A stretch of 64,000 nucleotides of DNA, taken from positions 1 to 64,000 of the forward strand of contig NZ_APMP01000001.1 in assembly GCF_000372645.1 (NCBI RefSeq). The letters are read 5' to 3'. The stretch comes from Caulobacter vibrioides OR37 (GTDB lineage Bacteria; Pseudomonadota; Alphaproteobacteria; Caulobacterales; Caulobacteraceae). The notes below the pieces were generated by a model. The model did not search any database. It saw nothing but the letters and a program-made list of their open reading frames with translations, and was not told the DNA's origin. The translations under genes were made by a program, and so were the position numbers. This document shows, in pieces, positions 32,787 to 41,144 of the stretch. Each line of letters opens with the position of its first letter. Position 1 is the stretch's first letter.

Positions 32787-33734
32787 GTGACCGATGCCGT
32801 AATGACCCGACCAGCTTCCAAAGGGGCCTGGTTCGATCCGATTTTCGAGGGGCTGTGCTTCGGCGCGGCGACCCTCCTGCTGGTCGCGTTGGCCGGCGTT
32901 GTCGTTTCGCTGACGATCGGCGGATGGCCGGCGCTGAGCCATTTCGGCCTGAGTTTCTTCACGTCGACCACCTGGAACCCGGTGACCGAGGTCTACGGCG
33001 CCGCCGGACCGATCGTGGGCACCCTGGTCACCTCGGCCCTCGCGCTCTTGATCGCCCTGCCGGTGGCTCTGGGCGTGTCGATCTTCCTGGTCGAGTTCTG
33101 TCCCAAGCAGCTTTCGCGCCCGATCGCCGTGGCCGTCGAATTGCTGGCCGGCATCCCCTCGATCGTCTACGGCATGTGGGGTCTCTTCGTGCTGGCCCCG
33201 TTCTTCGCCGAGCACATTCAGCTGCCGCTGATGATGAACGCCCCGGCGGGCTCCATCTGGGAGACCCTGTTCTACGGCGTGCCCAACGGCGCCAACATCT
33301 TCACCGCCTCGCTGATCCTGGCGATCATGATCCTGCCGTACATGGCGGCGGTCTTTCGCGAACTGTTCCTGACGGTGCCGCCCCAGGTGCGCGAGAGCGC
33401 CTACGGCATCGGCTGCACGCCGCTCGAGGTCATCACCTCGGTCGTGCTGCCCTATGTCCGCGGCGGCGCCATCGGCGTCGTCATGCTGGGCCTGGGGCGC
33501 GCCCTGGGCGAGACGATGGCGGTGACCTTCATCATCGGCAACGCGCACGGCCTGCCCAAGTCGCTGTTCGACAGCGGCTCGACCCTGGCCTCGACCATCG
33601 CCAACGAGTTCACCGAAGCCACCGGCGAGATGCACACCGCCGCTCTGACCGCGCTCGGCCTGGTGCTCTTCGTCATCACGTTCGGGGTGCTGGCCATCGC
33701 GCGCCTGCTGCTCCTGCGTCAGCGTTACGACTGA
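32787..33734 (+). CDS. pstC: Phosphate ABC transporter permease PstC
   Basis: A 315-residue inner-membrane permease with about six helices and the EAA-type loop VRESAYGIGCTPLEVITSVVLP that docks the ATPase. It forms the channel with PstA. The start is taken as GTG 4-6 bp after GGGGGC; an in-frame ATG five codons later has no ribosome site. It sits between pstS and pstA. Confidence 0.93.
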   Translation: MTDAVMTRPASKGAWFDPIFEGLCFGAATLLLVALAGVVVSLTIGGWPALSHFGLSFFTSTTWNPVTEVYGAAGPIVGTLVTSALALLIALPVALGVSIFLVEFCPKQLSRPIAVAVELLAGIPSIVYGMWGLFVLAPFFAEHIQLPLMMNAPAGSIWETLFYGVPNGANIFTASLILAIMILPYMAAVFRELFLTVPPQVRESAYGIGCTPLEVITSVVLPYVRGGAIGVVMLGLGRALGETMAVTFIIGNAHGLPKSLFDSGSTLASTIANEFTEATGEMHTAALTALGLVLFVITFGVLAIARLLLLRQRYD

Positions 33735-33741
33735 GGCGAAC

Positions 33742-34587
33742 ATGCTGTCCCGTCCCGCGCTTCGCGCCATCGCCAACACCACTTTCGTCACCGCCTGCGG
33801 CGTGGCGACCGTGCTGGCCCTGACCGCCCTGGGCTTCATCCTCTACTCGCTGTTCAAGCAGGGGTTCGGGGGCCTGGATCTCAACATCTTCACCAAGGAC
33901 ACGCCCGCGCCGGGCTCGGTCGGCGGTCTGCGCAACGCCATCGAGGGCTCGCTGATGATGTGCGCCATGGCCATGGCCATGGCCGTCGGCGTCGGCATCC
34001 TGGCCGGCACCTGGCTGGCCGAATATGGCGGCGCGCACCCCTATGGCCACGTCATCCGCTTCCTGAACGACGTGCTGCTGGCCGCGCCGTCCATCCTGGT
34101 CGGCCTGTTCGTCTACGAGCTGGTCGTCCGGCCGCTGCATGGCTTCTCGGGCTTCGCCGGGGCCGTGGCCCTGGCGCTTCTGGCGGTGCCGGTCGTGACC
34201 CGCACCACCGAGGACATCCTGCGCCTGCAGCCCGACGCCCTGCGCGAAGCGGGCGCGGCGCTGGGCACGCCCCGCTGGACCACGATCAAGGAAATCATCT
34301 GGCGCGGCGCCGGCGGCGGTCTGCTGACGGGCGGCCTGCTGGCCTTCGCTCGGATCAGCGGCGAGACCGCGCCGCTGCTGTTCACGGCCCTGAGCAATCA
34401 GTTCCAGAACCTCGACCTGACCAAGCCCATGGCCAGCCTGCCGGCGGTCATTTTCCAGTACGCGCTCAGCGCCTATGATGATTGGCGTCGCCTGGCCTGG
34501 GCCGGGGCGCTTCTGATCGCCCTTACCGTCCTGACCATCAACATTCTCGGCCGCGTTGTCGCCGCCCGCGGGAACCATCGTCCATGA
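33742..34587 (+). CDS. pstA: Phosphate ABC transporter permease PstA
   Basis: A 281-residue permease partner of PstC with about six helices. The coupling loop [21 protein letters not shown] is clear. NAIEGSLMM and [20 protein letters not shown] are typical PstA segments. It starts 7 bp after pstC and its TGA overlaps the pstB ATG, giving translational coupling. Confidence 0.93.
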   Translation: MLSRPALRAIANTTFVTACGVATVLALTALGFILYSLFKQGFGGLDLNIFTKDTPAPGSVGGLRNAIEGSLMMCAMAMAMAVGVGILAGTWLAEYGGAHPYGHVIRFLNDVLLAAPSILVGLFVYELVVRPLHGFSGFAGAVALALLAVPVVTRTTEDILRLQPDALREAGAALGTPRWTTIKEIIWRGAGGGLLTGGLLAFARISGETAPLLFTALSNQFQNLDLTKPMASLPAVIFQYALSAYDDWRRLAWAGALLIALTVLTINILGRVVAARGNHRP

Positions 34588-35384
34588 ACGCCATGACCGC
34601 TCCGGAATCCTTCGTCGCCGATCTGGCCGACAGCCAGGTGACGCTGCGCGCCCGCAACCTCGACTTCTTCTACGGCAAGCATCAGACCCTGCACTCGGTC
34701 AATCTGCCGGTGGCGCGCAACGCCGTGACCGCTCTGATCGGGCCGTCGGGCTGCGGCAAGTCGACCCTGCTGCGCACCTTCAACCGCATGTACGACCTCT
34801 ACGCCGGTCAAAAGGCGGTGGGCGAGGTGCTGCTGGACGGCGAGAACCTGCTGACCATGAAGGACGTCGCCAAGCTGCGCTCGCGCGTCGGCATGGTGTT
34901 CCAGAAGCCCACGCCGTTCCCGATGTCGATCTATGACAACGTCGCCTTCGGCGTGCGTCTCTATGAGAGCAAGTCGAAGTCCGAGATGGACGGCATCGTC
35001 GAAGGCGCGCTGCGCAAGGCCGCGCTGTGGGAAGAAGTGAAGGACAAGCTGAAGGCTTCGGGCCTGTCGCTCTCGGGCGGCCAGCAGCAACGCCTTTGCG
35101 TTGCTCGCGGCATCGCCGTGGAGCCCGAAATCCTGCTGCTGGACGAGCCGGCCTCGGCCCTCGACCCGATCTCGACCGCCAAGCTGGAAGAGACGATCGG
35201 CGAGCTGAAGTCCGACTACACGATCGTCATCGTGACCCACAACCTGTCGCAGGCGGCCCGCATCTCGGACTACACCGGCTTCATGTACCTGGGCAAAATG
35301 ATCGAGTTCGGCCCGACCGACGAGATCTTCATGCGCCCCAAGGTCGGCCGCACACAGGACTATGTCTGCGGTCGCTTCGGCTGA
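34584..35384 (+). CDS. pstB: Phosphate ABC transporter ATP-binding protein PstB
   Basis: A 266-residue ATPase driving phosphate import. GPSGCGKST is Walker [11 protein letters not shown] the ABC signature, [12 protein letters not shown]alker B, and IVTHN the H-loop. The start overlaps the pstA stop (ATGA). In many bacteria phoU follows; here a terminator and unrelated genes follow instead. Confidence 0.95.
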   Translation: MNAMTAPESFVADLADSQVTLRARNLDFFYGKHQTLHSVNLPVARNAVTALIGPSGCGKSTLLRTFNRMYDLYAGQKAVGEVLLDGENLLTMKDVAKLRSRVGMVFQKPTPFPMSIYDNVAFGVRLYESKSKSEMDGIVEGALRKAALWEEVKDKLKASGLSLSGGQQQRLCVARGIAVEPEILLLDEPASALDPISTAKLEETIGELKSDYTIVIVTHNLSQAARISDYTGFMYLGKMIEFGPTDEIFMRPKVGRTQDYVCGRFG

Positions 35385-35463
35385 TCACGCGCCGTCTTGG
35401 AGGGAATGGAGGCGATCCGCGGTTCGCCTTCATTTCGACGGCTTCATTTCGTTTGCTCAAGCG

Positions 35464-35514
35464 TCCAGAGGGGGCCGCGCGGTCTAGGAACCGCGTGGCT
35501 TCCTCTGGATTTTT
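35464..35514 (+). terminator. Rho-independent terminator of the pst operon
   Basis: TCCAGAGG...CCTCTGGA forms the outer stem, with an inner CCGCGCGGT / ACCGCGTGG stem around CTAGGA, followed by TTTTTGTTTT. It closes the pst transcript 80 bp after pstB. Confidence 0.85.
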
Positions 35515-35520
35515 GTTTTC

Positions 35521-35570
35521 GCATCGTTTCCGCGGAAAACCGGCATCCATTTTTCCGCGCGATGCTCTAG
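35521..35570. repeat. Rhizobial-type intergenic palindrome
   Basis: GCATCG and CGCGGAAAA on the left pair with TTTTCCGCG and CGATGC on the right, ending in CTCTAG. This form resembles the short GCATC...GATGCTCTA palindromes found in large numbers between genes of many alphaproteobacteria. Only one copy occurs in the window. It directly abuts the pst terminator. Confidence 0.65.
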
Positions 35571-35613
35571 CTTCGCATCCTGTTTGCGTCGCGGAAGCGG
35601 GAAGGACGGCCCG

Positions 35614-36075
35614 ATGAGCCGAAACAAGTGGCTTGGATTGAAGGCGGCGGTGATCGCGGCGGTCTGCGCGAGCGCCAGCGCCGCCTTGGCCGACCCGGTC
35701 CCCTCGCGCTTGGGCGAGCTCTATGGCGTCTGGCGCAATCCCAAGGGCAGCGTGCACATCGAGATTCGCCCCTGCGAGGCCCGGACCTGCGGCGTGGTGA
35801 TCTGGGCCAGCGCCGGCGCGCAGGCCGACGTCAAGAAGGGCAGCAACCAGAACCTGGTCGGGATGCAGCTGCTGCGCGACTTCTCCGCCACCGCCGCCGA
35901 CGAGTGGAAGGGCAAGGTGTTCGTGCCCGACCTGAACATGACCTTCTCGGGTCAGGTCCGGTTGCTGGATCGCACGTCGCTGAAGGCCAAGGGCTGCCTG
36001 TTGCCCAACTTCCTGTGCAAGTCGCAAATCTGGACCCGTGTCGAGGGCGCGACAGCCGAGGGCCGCGCCTCCTGA
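35614..36075 (+). CDS. DUF2147 exported protein
   Basis: A 153-residue protein with a signal peptide (ending SAALA) and a DUF2147 domain: GVWRNPKGSVHIEIRPC, CGVVIWAS, KVFVPDLNMTFSGQV and KGCLLPNFLCKSQIW. The two cysteine pairs may form disulfides in the periplasm. Family function is not established. ATG lies after GGAAGGACGG. It stands alone between the pst terminator and an RNA-ligase-like gene. Confidence 0.85.
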   Translation: MSRNKWLGLKAAVIAAVCASASAALADPVPSRLGELYGVWRNPKGSVHIEIRPCEARTCGVVIWASAGAQADVKKGSNQNLVGMQLLRDFSATAADEWKGKVFVPDLNMTFSGQVRLLDRTSLKAKGCLLPNFLCKSQIWTRVEGATAEGRAS

Positions 36076-36173
36076 TCGGGGGAGGGGGCTAAAGAGGGCG
36101 GATCGCGACCTCCTCGGCCCGTTGGAGCCTTGGGCGAAGCGGTCTAACCGTGCCGGCGACCAGGGAGACGCCG

Positions 36174-36755
36174 ATGGCCGAGACTTCGCAGATGGGACTG
36201 CCGGGCTTCGACCCGCCGACCCCGACCGACCGGCTGATGTTCCTGCTGTATCCCGATCCGGCGACGGCCGAGGCGATCGCTCGCGAGGCGCGCCGGCTGA
36301 AGGACGCGCTCGGCCTGCGCGGCCAACCGCTCGCGACGGATCGCTTCCATGTCACGCTGCATCATCTGGGCGACTATGTCGGCGTGCCCAACGACATCGT
36401 CGCCAAGGGCGAGCGCGCGGGCGAGGCGATGGCCCACGCGCCATTCGGCGTCGCGTTCGATCGGGCCGCCAGCTTCGCCAATCGCGGAGGCTCCAATCCT
36501 TTCACCTTGCAAGGCGGCGAGGGCGTGGAGGCTCTGATCGCCTTCCAAAAGGCGCTGGCCGACAGAATGCTGGCGGTCCGGCTGAAGCCGGACAAGAGCT
36601 TCACTCCGCATATCACGCTGCTCTATGACGCTCAGGTCGCTTCGGCCCAGGCGATCGCGCCCATCCGCTGGACCGTCGATCACTTCGTCCTTGTGCGGAG
36701 CAAGCTTGGCCGGACCCAGCATGTCGTGCTTCGGCGCTGGAACCTGAACGGCTAA
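36174..36755 (+). CDS. 2'-5' RNA ligase/cyclic phosphodiesterase family protein
   Basis: A 193-residue 2H phosphoesterase with the two HxT motifs, FHVTLHHLGD and FTPHITLLYD, that form the active site for 2',3'-cyclic phosphate or 2'-5' linkages in RNA. The N-terminus LMFLLYPDPATAEAI fits the ThpR-like group. The start is the ATG after GGGAGACGCCG; a GTG eight codons upstream is less likely. Cellular role is unknown. Confidence 0.85.
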   Translation: MAETSQMGLPGFDPPTPTDRLMFLLYPDPATAEAIAREARRLKDALGLRGQPLATDRFHVTLHHLGDYVGVPNDIVAKGERAGEAMAHAPFGVAFDRAASFANRGGSNPFTLQGGEGVEALIAFQKALADRMLAVRLKPDKSFTPHITLLYDAQVASAQAIAPIRWTVDHFVLVRSKLGRTQHVVLRRWNLNG

Positions 36756-36785
36756 GTTCGTCGGCAATCTCGCGAGGAATCGGCC

Positions 36786-37133
36786 ATGACCGCCACCATG
36801 TACGGCATCAAGAACTGCGACACCGTCGCCAAGGCCCGCAAGTGGCTGGAGGATCACGGCCAGGCCTACGACTTCCACGACTACAAGACCGCCGGGATCG
36901 ACCGCGCGCGCCTCGAGGGCTGGGTCGAGGAACTGGGGTGGGAGGTGCTGCTGAACCGCGCCGGGACGACGTTCCGCAAGCTGGACGAGGCCGACAAGCG
37001 GGATCTCGACGCCGCCAAGGCCGTCGACCTGATGCTGGCCCAGCCGTCGATGATCAAGCGCCCGGTCCTGGACCTGGGCGACCGGCGCCTGGTCGGCTTC
37101 AAGCCCGATCTGTACGCGGCTGCGTTCGGCTGA
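36786..37133 (+). CDS. ArsC/Spx-fold protein (YffB type)
   Basis: A 115-residue thioredoxin-fold protein starting MYGIKNCDTVAKARKWLEDH, with the single N-terminal cysteine (NCDT) and the C-terminal IKRPVLDLGDRRLVGF segment of the ArsC-like YffB family. These are glutathione-dependent reductases or regulators of unclear substrate; it is not a resistance gene by context. It lies 30 bp after the RNA-ligase-like gene. Confidence 0.85.
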   Translation: MTATMYGIKNCDTVAKARKWLEDHGQAYDFHDYKTAGIDRARLEGWVEELGWEVLLNRAGTTFRKLDEADKRDLDAAKAVDLMLAQPSMIKRPVLDLGDRRLVGFKPDLYAAAFG

Positions 37134-37256
37134 GCCTTTCGCTTATCCACGCCTTCCGCCGCTCGCCGAGCGAAGTTTAGGACGACAAGCTTCGGAGGTT
37201 CGGTCTATCACTGGACACGGCGTCCGCTTTGGACGGACTCAAGAGGTCTTGCGCGC

Positions 37257-37925
37257 GTGGGGGAGTACGCCGTCTCGCGGTACGAAATGGTCATCTTCGA
37301 CTTCGACGGCACGCTGGCCGACAGCGCGGCGTGGATGATGCGGGCCGTCAATCCGATGGCGCGCCGGTACGGCTTCAAGGCCGTCACCGACGAGGAGATC
37401 GAGATGCTGCGCGGCCGCAGCACCCGCGAGGTCATCCGCTATCTGGGCGTTTCGCCGTGGAAGCTGCCGCTGATCGCGCGGGCGGGCAAGAAGCTGATGG
37501 CCGCCGACGCCCACACGATCCCGCTGTTCCCCGAGACCGCCAAGATGCTGCGCGCGCTGCACGCCGCCGGCGTCAAGATCGCGGTCGTCAGCTCCAACAG
37601 CGAACAGGTGATCCGCCGGGTGCTGGGGCAGGAGCTGGGCGACCTGATCAGCCTCTATGCCTGCGGCGCCTCGCTGTTCGGCAAGGCCCGCAAGTTCAAG
37701 CAGGTCACGCGGCGCGGCGTTCCGCGCGACAAGATCATCTGCATCGGCGACGAGACCCGCGACATCGAGGCCGCGAAGGCCGCGGGCCTGGATTGCGGCG
37801 CGGTCGGCTGGGGCTACGCCAAGCCGTCAATCCTGGCCGAGCATCGACCCACGGTGTCGTTCAGCTCGATGTCGGAAATTATTTCGTATGTCGGCGCATC
37901 CAACCCGGCGGTCGGCGGCGACTAA
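37257..37925 (+). CDS. HAD-superfamily phosphatase
   Basis: A 222-residue HAD hydrolase. VIFDFDGTLADS is motif I with the aspartyl nucleophile, VVSSNSE motif II, the Lys-rich region (KARKFKQV) motif III, and IGDETRDIEAAKAAG motif IV. It resembles phosphoglycolate-phosphatase-like proteins. The start is GTG after AAGAGG; a start at the later ATG (37287) is possible. Substrate is unknown. It precedes a series of small membrane-protein genes. Confidence 0.85.
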   Translation: MGEYAVSRYEMVIFDFDGTLADSAAWMMRAVNPMARRYGFKAVTDEEIEMLRGRSTREVIRYLGVSPWKLPLIARAGKKLMAADAHTIPLFPETAKMLRALHAAGVKIAVVSSNSEQVIRRVLGQELGDLISLYACGASLFGKARKFKQVTRRGVPRDKIICIGDETRDIEAAKAAGLDCGAVGWGYAKPSILAEHRPTVSFSSMSEIISYVGASNPAVGGD

Positions 37926-37972
37926 CCTTCGAAAGCGCGAGAGATCGCGCCCAACATTCGAAGGATCGTCCG

Positions 37973-38152
37973 ATGATCGACCTGTTCCGCGACTACTGGT
38001 GGCTGGTGTTCCCGATGGGCTTCATGGCCATGGGAACCTTCCGCGCGTATCTGAGGTATCGCACCCAGCGCGAGGTGGTGCGGGCGCTGCGCGACCTGGC
38101 GGAAAAGGGCCGCGAGGCGCCGGCCGCGCTGGTTGGTCAGCTGGAGCGCTGA
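37973..38152 (+). CDS. Small single-span membrane protein, paralogue 1
   Basis: A 59-residue protein: N-terminal LFRDYWWLVFPMGFMAMG membrane helix, then a basic amphipathic helix and the motif GREAPAALVGQLER. The same layout (FR.xWWL helix, R/H-rich stretch, G-R-x-P-P-x-E-L) recurs in the next two genes and more loosely at 39704. ATG follows GAAGGATCGTCCG. It is too small for confident family assignment, but repetition in the locus supports it as a real gene. Confidence 0.7.
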   Translation: MIDLFRDYWWLVFPMGFMAMGTFRAYLRYRTQREVVRALRDLAEKGREAPAALVGQLER

Positions 38153-38160
38153 GGCGGGCC

Positions 38161-38346
38161 ATGACCCTCGACCTTTTTCGTCAAGACGCCTGGATGCTGA
38201 TGCCGATCAGCTGGTTCGTCTTCGTCAATGTCCAGGTCTGGCTGAAGGACGCGGCCCGCCGCGACGCGATCGAGGCGCTGAACGCCTTGACCCGCGCCGG
38301 CCGCCGCCCGCCGGCCGAGCTGGTCGCCAAGCTGCAAGTCGGCTGA
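38161..38346 (+). CDS. Small single-span membrane protein, paralogue 2
   Basis: A 61-residue protein with LFRQDAWMLMPISWFVFVNV as membrane helix and ALTRAGRRPPAELVAKLQVG at the C-terminus. It starts 8 bp after the stop of paralogue 1 and ends 13 bp before paralogue 3, so the three form one transcript leading into an ECF sigma gene. It may anchor a short cytoplasmic helix that contacts a partner. Confidence 0.7.
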   Translation: MTLDLFRQDAWMLMPISWFVFVNVQVWLKDAARRDAIEALNALTRAGRRPPAELVAKLQVG

Positions 38347-38359
38347 GGAGAAATCGCCC

Positions 38360-38773
38360 ATGTCCGAGGACATCTTCCGTCAGTTCTGGTGGCTGATCTT
38401 CCCGATCAGCTGGTTCATCTTCGGCGGGTTCGAAAGCTGGCTGTCGTACCGCGCCCATCGCGAGACGCTGGACCTGATCAAGACCTACGCCGCCTCGGGC
38501 CGCGAACCGCCGCCAGAGCTGCTGGCTAAGCTGAACAAACGCTGGCGGGGCGAGCGCGATGAGGACGAGCGTCCGCGCTATCGCCGCCGTCGCGAGCGCA
38601 CCTGGTACCAGGTGGTCCTGTACGGGATGCTGAGCGCCGGCTTCGCCTTCGCCGCCTTCACCAACATCTACGGCGCGGGCGAGGCGTTCACGATCGTGGC
38701 TTTCGTTCTGGGCGCCCTCTGCGCGGCGACGCTGGTGCAGGTGCTTTTCGATCGGTCCGGACCGACCATCTGA
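38360..38773 (+). CDS. Membrane protein, paralogue 3 with C-terminal helices
   Basis: A 137-residue protein. Residues 1-60 match paralogues 1 and 2 (FRQFWWLIFPISWFIFGG; SGREPPPELLAKLNKR); then come a highly charged linker rich in Arg and Glu and two more hydrophobic helices. The layout recalls DUF6249-type proteins. Its stop overlaps the sigma-factor start (TGATG), tying its translation to that of the ECF sigma gene. Confidence 0.75.
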   Translation: MSEDIFRQFWWLIFPISWFIFGGFESWLSYRAHRETLDLIKTYAASGREPPPELLAKLNKRWRGERDEDERPRYRRRRERTWYQVVLYGMLSAGFAFAAFTNIYGAGEAFTIVAFVLGALCAATLVQVLFDRSGPTI

Positions 38774-39288
38774 TGGACGCCGCGCTCGTCAGACAGGCGC
38801 GCGCGGGGTCCCAGGCCGCCTTCGCCCGGCTGGTGGCGATCCATGAGAAGCCGCTTCGAGGCTTCCTGCGCAAGAGCGGGTGGATCGACGCCGACGATAT
38901 CGCCCAGGAAGCCTTCGTGGCGGCTTGGGCCGGACTGCCCAAGCTGCGCGACGACCAGGGCTTTCGAGCCTGGCTCTTCGGAGTGGCCTGGAAGAAAGCC
39001 CTGTCCCAGCGTCGCGGCGCCCAGCGCGCCGCCGCCCGGGACGAGGTCTGGCGTGGGGAGCAGGAACTGGAGGCCGCCAAGGAGGTCGGGGCCGAGGATC
39101 GCATGGCGCTGGAGACGGCGCTGGCGACCCTGCCGGAAGACCAGCGCGCCTGCGTCACCCTGTGCTTGGGTCAAGGCTGGTCGCACGCGGAGGTTTCCGA
39201 CGCGCTTGGCCTTCCTTTGGGCACGGTCAAGTCGCATGTTACCCGTGGCCGTGAGCGGCTGCTTGCAGTTCTAGGAGGCGCTTCATGA
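38773..39288 (+). CDS. ECF RNA polymerase sigma factor 1
   Basis: A 171-residue ECF sigma. Region 2 is seen in GSQAAFARLVAIHEKPL and ADDIAQEAFVAAWAGL; region 4 in LPEDQRACVTLCLGQGWSHAEV and LGLPLGTVKSHVTRGRERL. It redirects RNA polymerase to a stress or envelope regulon. The start overlaps the upstream membrane gene, and the stop overlaps the downstream small membrane gene (ATGA), a typical sigma/anti-sigma coupling. Confidence 0.9.
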   Translation: MDAALVRQARAGSQAAFARLVAIHEKPLRGFLRKSGWIDADDIAQEAFVAAWAGLPKLRDDQGFRAWLFGVAWKKALSQRRGAQRAAARDEVWRGEQELEAAKEVGAEDRMALETALATLPEDQRACVTLCLGQGWSHAEVSDALGLPLGTVKSHVTRGRERLLAVLGGAS

Positions 39289-39587
39289 CCCTGGACGATC
39301 AACTGTCGGCCTTCCTGGGCGAGGAACCCCAGCAAGGCCGCGCCGAGGTCTTCACCGCCGAGGTCATGAAGGCGGTGGAGCGCCGGGTGTTTCTCGATCG
39401 ACTGGCCGCCATGGCCGCCGGGGCCGTGGTGCTGGCGCTCGTGCTATGGGCGGTCTCGCCGGCGCTGAACTTGATGGTGCGCGCGATCGCCCCCAGCCTG
39501 GCGCCGGTTTGCGGCGGTCTGGTCTTCGTGGCGGCGATCATCATGACGGGCGGGCCGCAGGTCTGGCGTCGCCTGTCGATCGGCTGA
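39285..39587 (+). CDS. Putative membrane anti-sigma partner 1
   Basis: A 100-residue protein with a 40-residue N-terminal cytoplasmic part (MTLDDQLSAFLGEE...FTAEVMKAVERR) and two membrane helices. The start overlaps the ECF sigma stop. The FxAEV...hRR...AAGA pattern recurs in the protein after the second ECF sigma (40689), so both are likely paralogous sigma-binding membrane proteins. There is no recognisable zinc-binding anti-sigma motif. Confidence 0.7.
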   Translation: MTLDDQLSAFLGEEPQQGRAEVFTAEVMKAVERRVFLDRLAAMAAGAVVLALVLWAVSPALNLMVRAIAPSLAPVCGGLVFVAAIIMTGGPQVWRRLSIG

Positions 39588-39703
39588 AACGCGGCCTTAC
39601 GAAAGTTTCATGCCGTCCGGCGCCTCCAAACCGCGCCGCCGGAGCCTCTTACCAGCAAAGGCGGCGCCGGGGGCGTCGTCGCTCACGCTCTGGAGGATTT
39701 GAT

Positions 39704-40087
39704 ATGGGTCCGGAAATCGTCGTTCCCGTGGCCGGCTGCATTATGATCGCCGCGATCGTCATCACGCCGTTCTGGTTCAAGGCCCGCGAACGCCGCGAAC
39801 TGCATTCGACGCTGCGCGCGGCCATCGAGAAGGGTCAGCCGGTGCCGCCGGAAGTCATCGAGGCGATGACGCGCGCCGTGAAGACCCCGCCGACCCGGCT
39901 TCGCGACCTGCGCACGGGCGTTATCTGGCTGGCGATCGGCCTCGGCATCGCCGGCGCAACCTATTTCGGCGATTTCCACAGCGATCATGACTTCGAGGGC
40001 TTCGGTTTCGCCTGCATCCCGGCCGTGATCGGCTTGGCCTTCATCGTGCTGAGCTTCTTCAATCCGAACAAGGAACCGCGGGTCTAA
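39704..40087 (+). CDS. DUF6249-like membrane protein, paralogue 4
   Basis: A 127-residue protein with an N-terminal helix, the segment RRELHSTLRAAIEKGQPVPPEVIEAM, and two C-terminal helices separated by an acidic HSDHDFEG loop. The GQPVPPEVI part parallels GREPPPELL in paralogue 3, and DUF6249 proteins share this form. ATG follows TGGAGGATTTGAT. It lies between the two ECF sigma modules with a 116-bp gap before it, so it may head the second transcript. Confidence 0.75.
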   Translation: MGPEIVVPVAGCIMIAAIVITPFWFKARERRELHSTLRAAIEKGQPVPPEVIEAMTRAVKTPPTRLRDLRTGVIWLAIGLGIAGATYFGDFHSDHDFEGFGFACIPAVIGLAFIVLSFFNPNKEPRV

Positions 40088-40120
40088 GGGCGCGCGCGAG
40101 CCGGGGGAGGCTTGACGTCA

Positions 40121-40696
40121 ATGGGCATGGAGCGCCCGCCAACCGGTCACGATATCGAACTCGCCGCGCGCGCGGCGGGCGGCGATCGCCAGGCCTACGG
40201 AGAGCTGGTGCGGCGGCACGGCTCGGCCGTCCGGGGACTGTTGCGCCGGCTGGGGGCGGATAGCGCCGCCGCCGACGATCTGGCCCAGGACGCCTTCCTG
40301 ACCGGTTTCGAGCAATGCGCCGAGTTTCGCGGCGAGGGGACGTTCGGCGGCTGGATCAAGAAGATCGCCGCGCGGCTTTATCTGAAGAAGGTCAAGCGCG
40401 AGGCGCGGCTGATCTTCTCGGACGCCGTCGAGCCGGTCGAGACCATGGGGCGGACGGACGCGTCGGGGGACGCGGCCAGCCGGATCGATCTGGACGAGGC
40501 GCTGAAAGCCCTGTCGCGGGGGGAGCGGCTCTGCGTGTCTCTCTGTTACGGCGCCGACTGGTCGCACGCCGAGGCGGCGGAGGCCTTGAATATTCCGATC
40601 GGCACGGTCAAATCCCATGTCAAACGTGGTTTGGATAAACTCCGGGCGCGACTGGCCCGGCCAGAAGATGGGGCCAGGAGGGAAGCTCATGGCTGA
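40121..40696 (+). CDS. ECF RNA polymerase sigma factor 2
   Basis: A 191-residue ECF sigma with region 2 (DRQAYGELVRRHGSAVRGLL; AADDLAQDAFLTGF) and region 4 (GERLCVSLCYGADWSHAEAAEAL; IPIGTVKSHVKRGLDKLRARL). The ATG 10 bp after GGGGGAGG is chosen; an in-frame TTG just upstream is too close to the ribosome site. It overlaps the following membrane gene. It is similar to sigma factor 1 in region 4, suggesting local duplication of the module. Confidence 0.9.
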   Translation: MGMERPPTGHDIELAARAAGGDRQAYGELVRRHGSAVRGLLRRLGADSAAADDLAQDAFLTGFEQCAEFRGEGTFGGWIKKIAARLYLKKVKREARLIFSDAVEPVETMGRTDASGDAASRIDLDEALKALSRGERLCVSLCYGADWSHAEAAEALNIPIGTVKSHVKRGLDKLRARLARPEDGARREAHG

Positions 40697-41069
40697 GCCC
40701 GATTTCGAAGCGCGACTGACTCGCCTGTTCGCCGAAGCGCCGTCCTTCCCGGACGCGGCCCTATTCAACGCCGAGGTCTCCGCCAAGCTGGATCGCGGTT
40801 GGGCCATGCGGCGACTTTTCATCGGCGCGGCCGGCGTCGCCGCGGGGCTGATCGCGGCGTTCCAGATCCTGTCGACCCGCTTTTCCAGCGAAATCGCCCA
40901 GATCTCGCGCGACGGCAGCCACGGCATCGAGAACGAGATCAACGCCGGCTACGCCAAGGTGGCGTCGGTGTTCACCTCGCCCGGCAGCGTCGAGGCTGTC
41001 TGGCTGGCGGCGGGTCTGGCGCTCGTCGCTCTGGCCTTCGCGGTAACGCGGGCCGTCGAGGAGCTGTAA
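40689..41069 (+). CDS. Putative membrane anti-sigma partner 2
   Basis: A 126-residue protein: cytoplasmic N-terminus (FEARLTRLFAEAPSFPDAALFNAEV), membrane helix, a periplasmic part of about 45 residues (SRDGSHGIENEINAGYAK), and a second helix. ATG follows GGAGGGAAGCTC and overlaps the sigma stop by eight bases. It is paralogous to the protein at 39285 around FNAEVxxKLDR. It probably binds ECF sigma 2 and senses an envelope signal. Confidence 0.7.
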   Translation: MAEPDFEARLTRLFAEAPSFPDAALFNAEVSAKLDRGWAMRRLFIGAAGVAAGLIAAFQILSTRFSSEIAQISRDGSHGIENEINAGYAKVASVFTSPGSVEAVWLAAGLALVALAFAVTRAVEEL

Positions 41070-41144
41070 GGCGGGATCATATTGCGGCGCGGCGCGATCC
41101 GGCCCACAAGAGCGCCCCGAAACGCGCCTCAAGGAGGCTGGATC

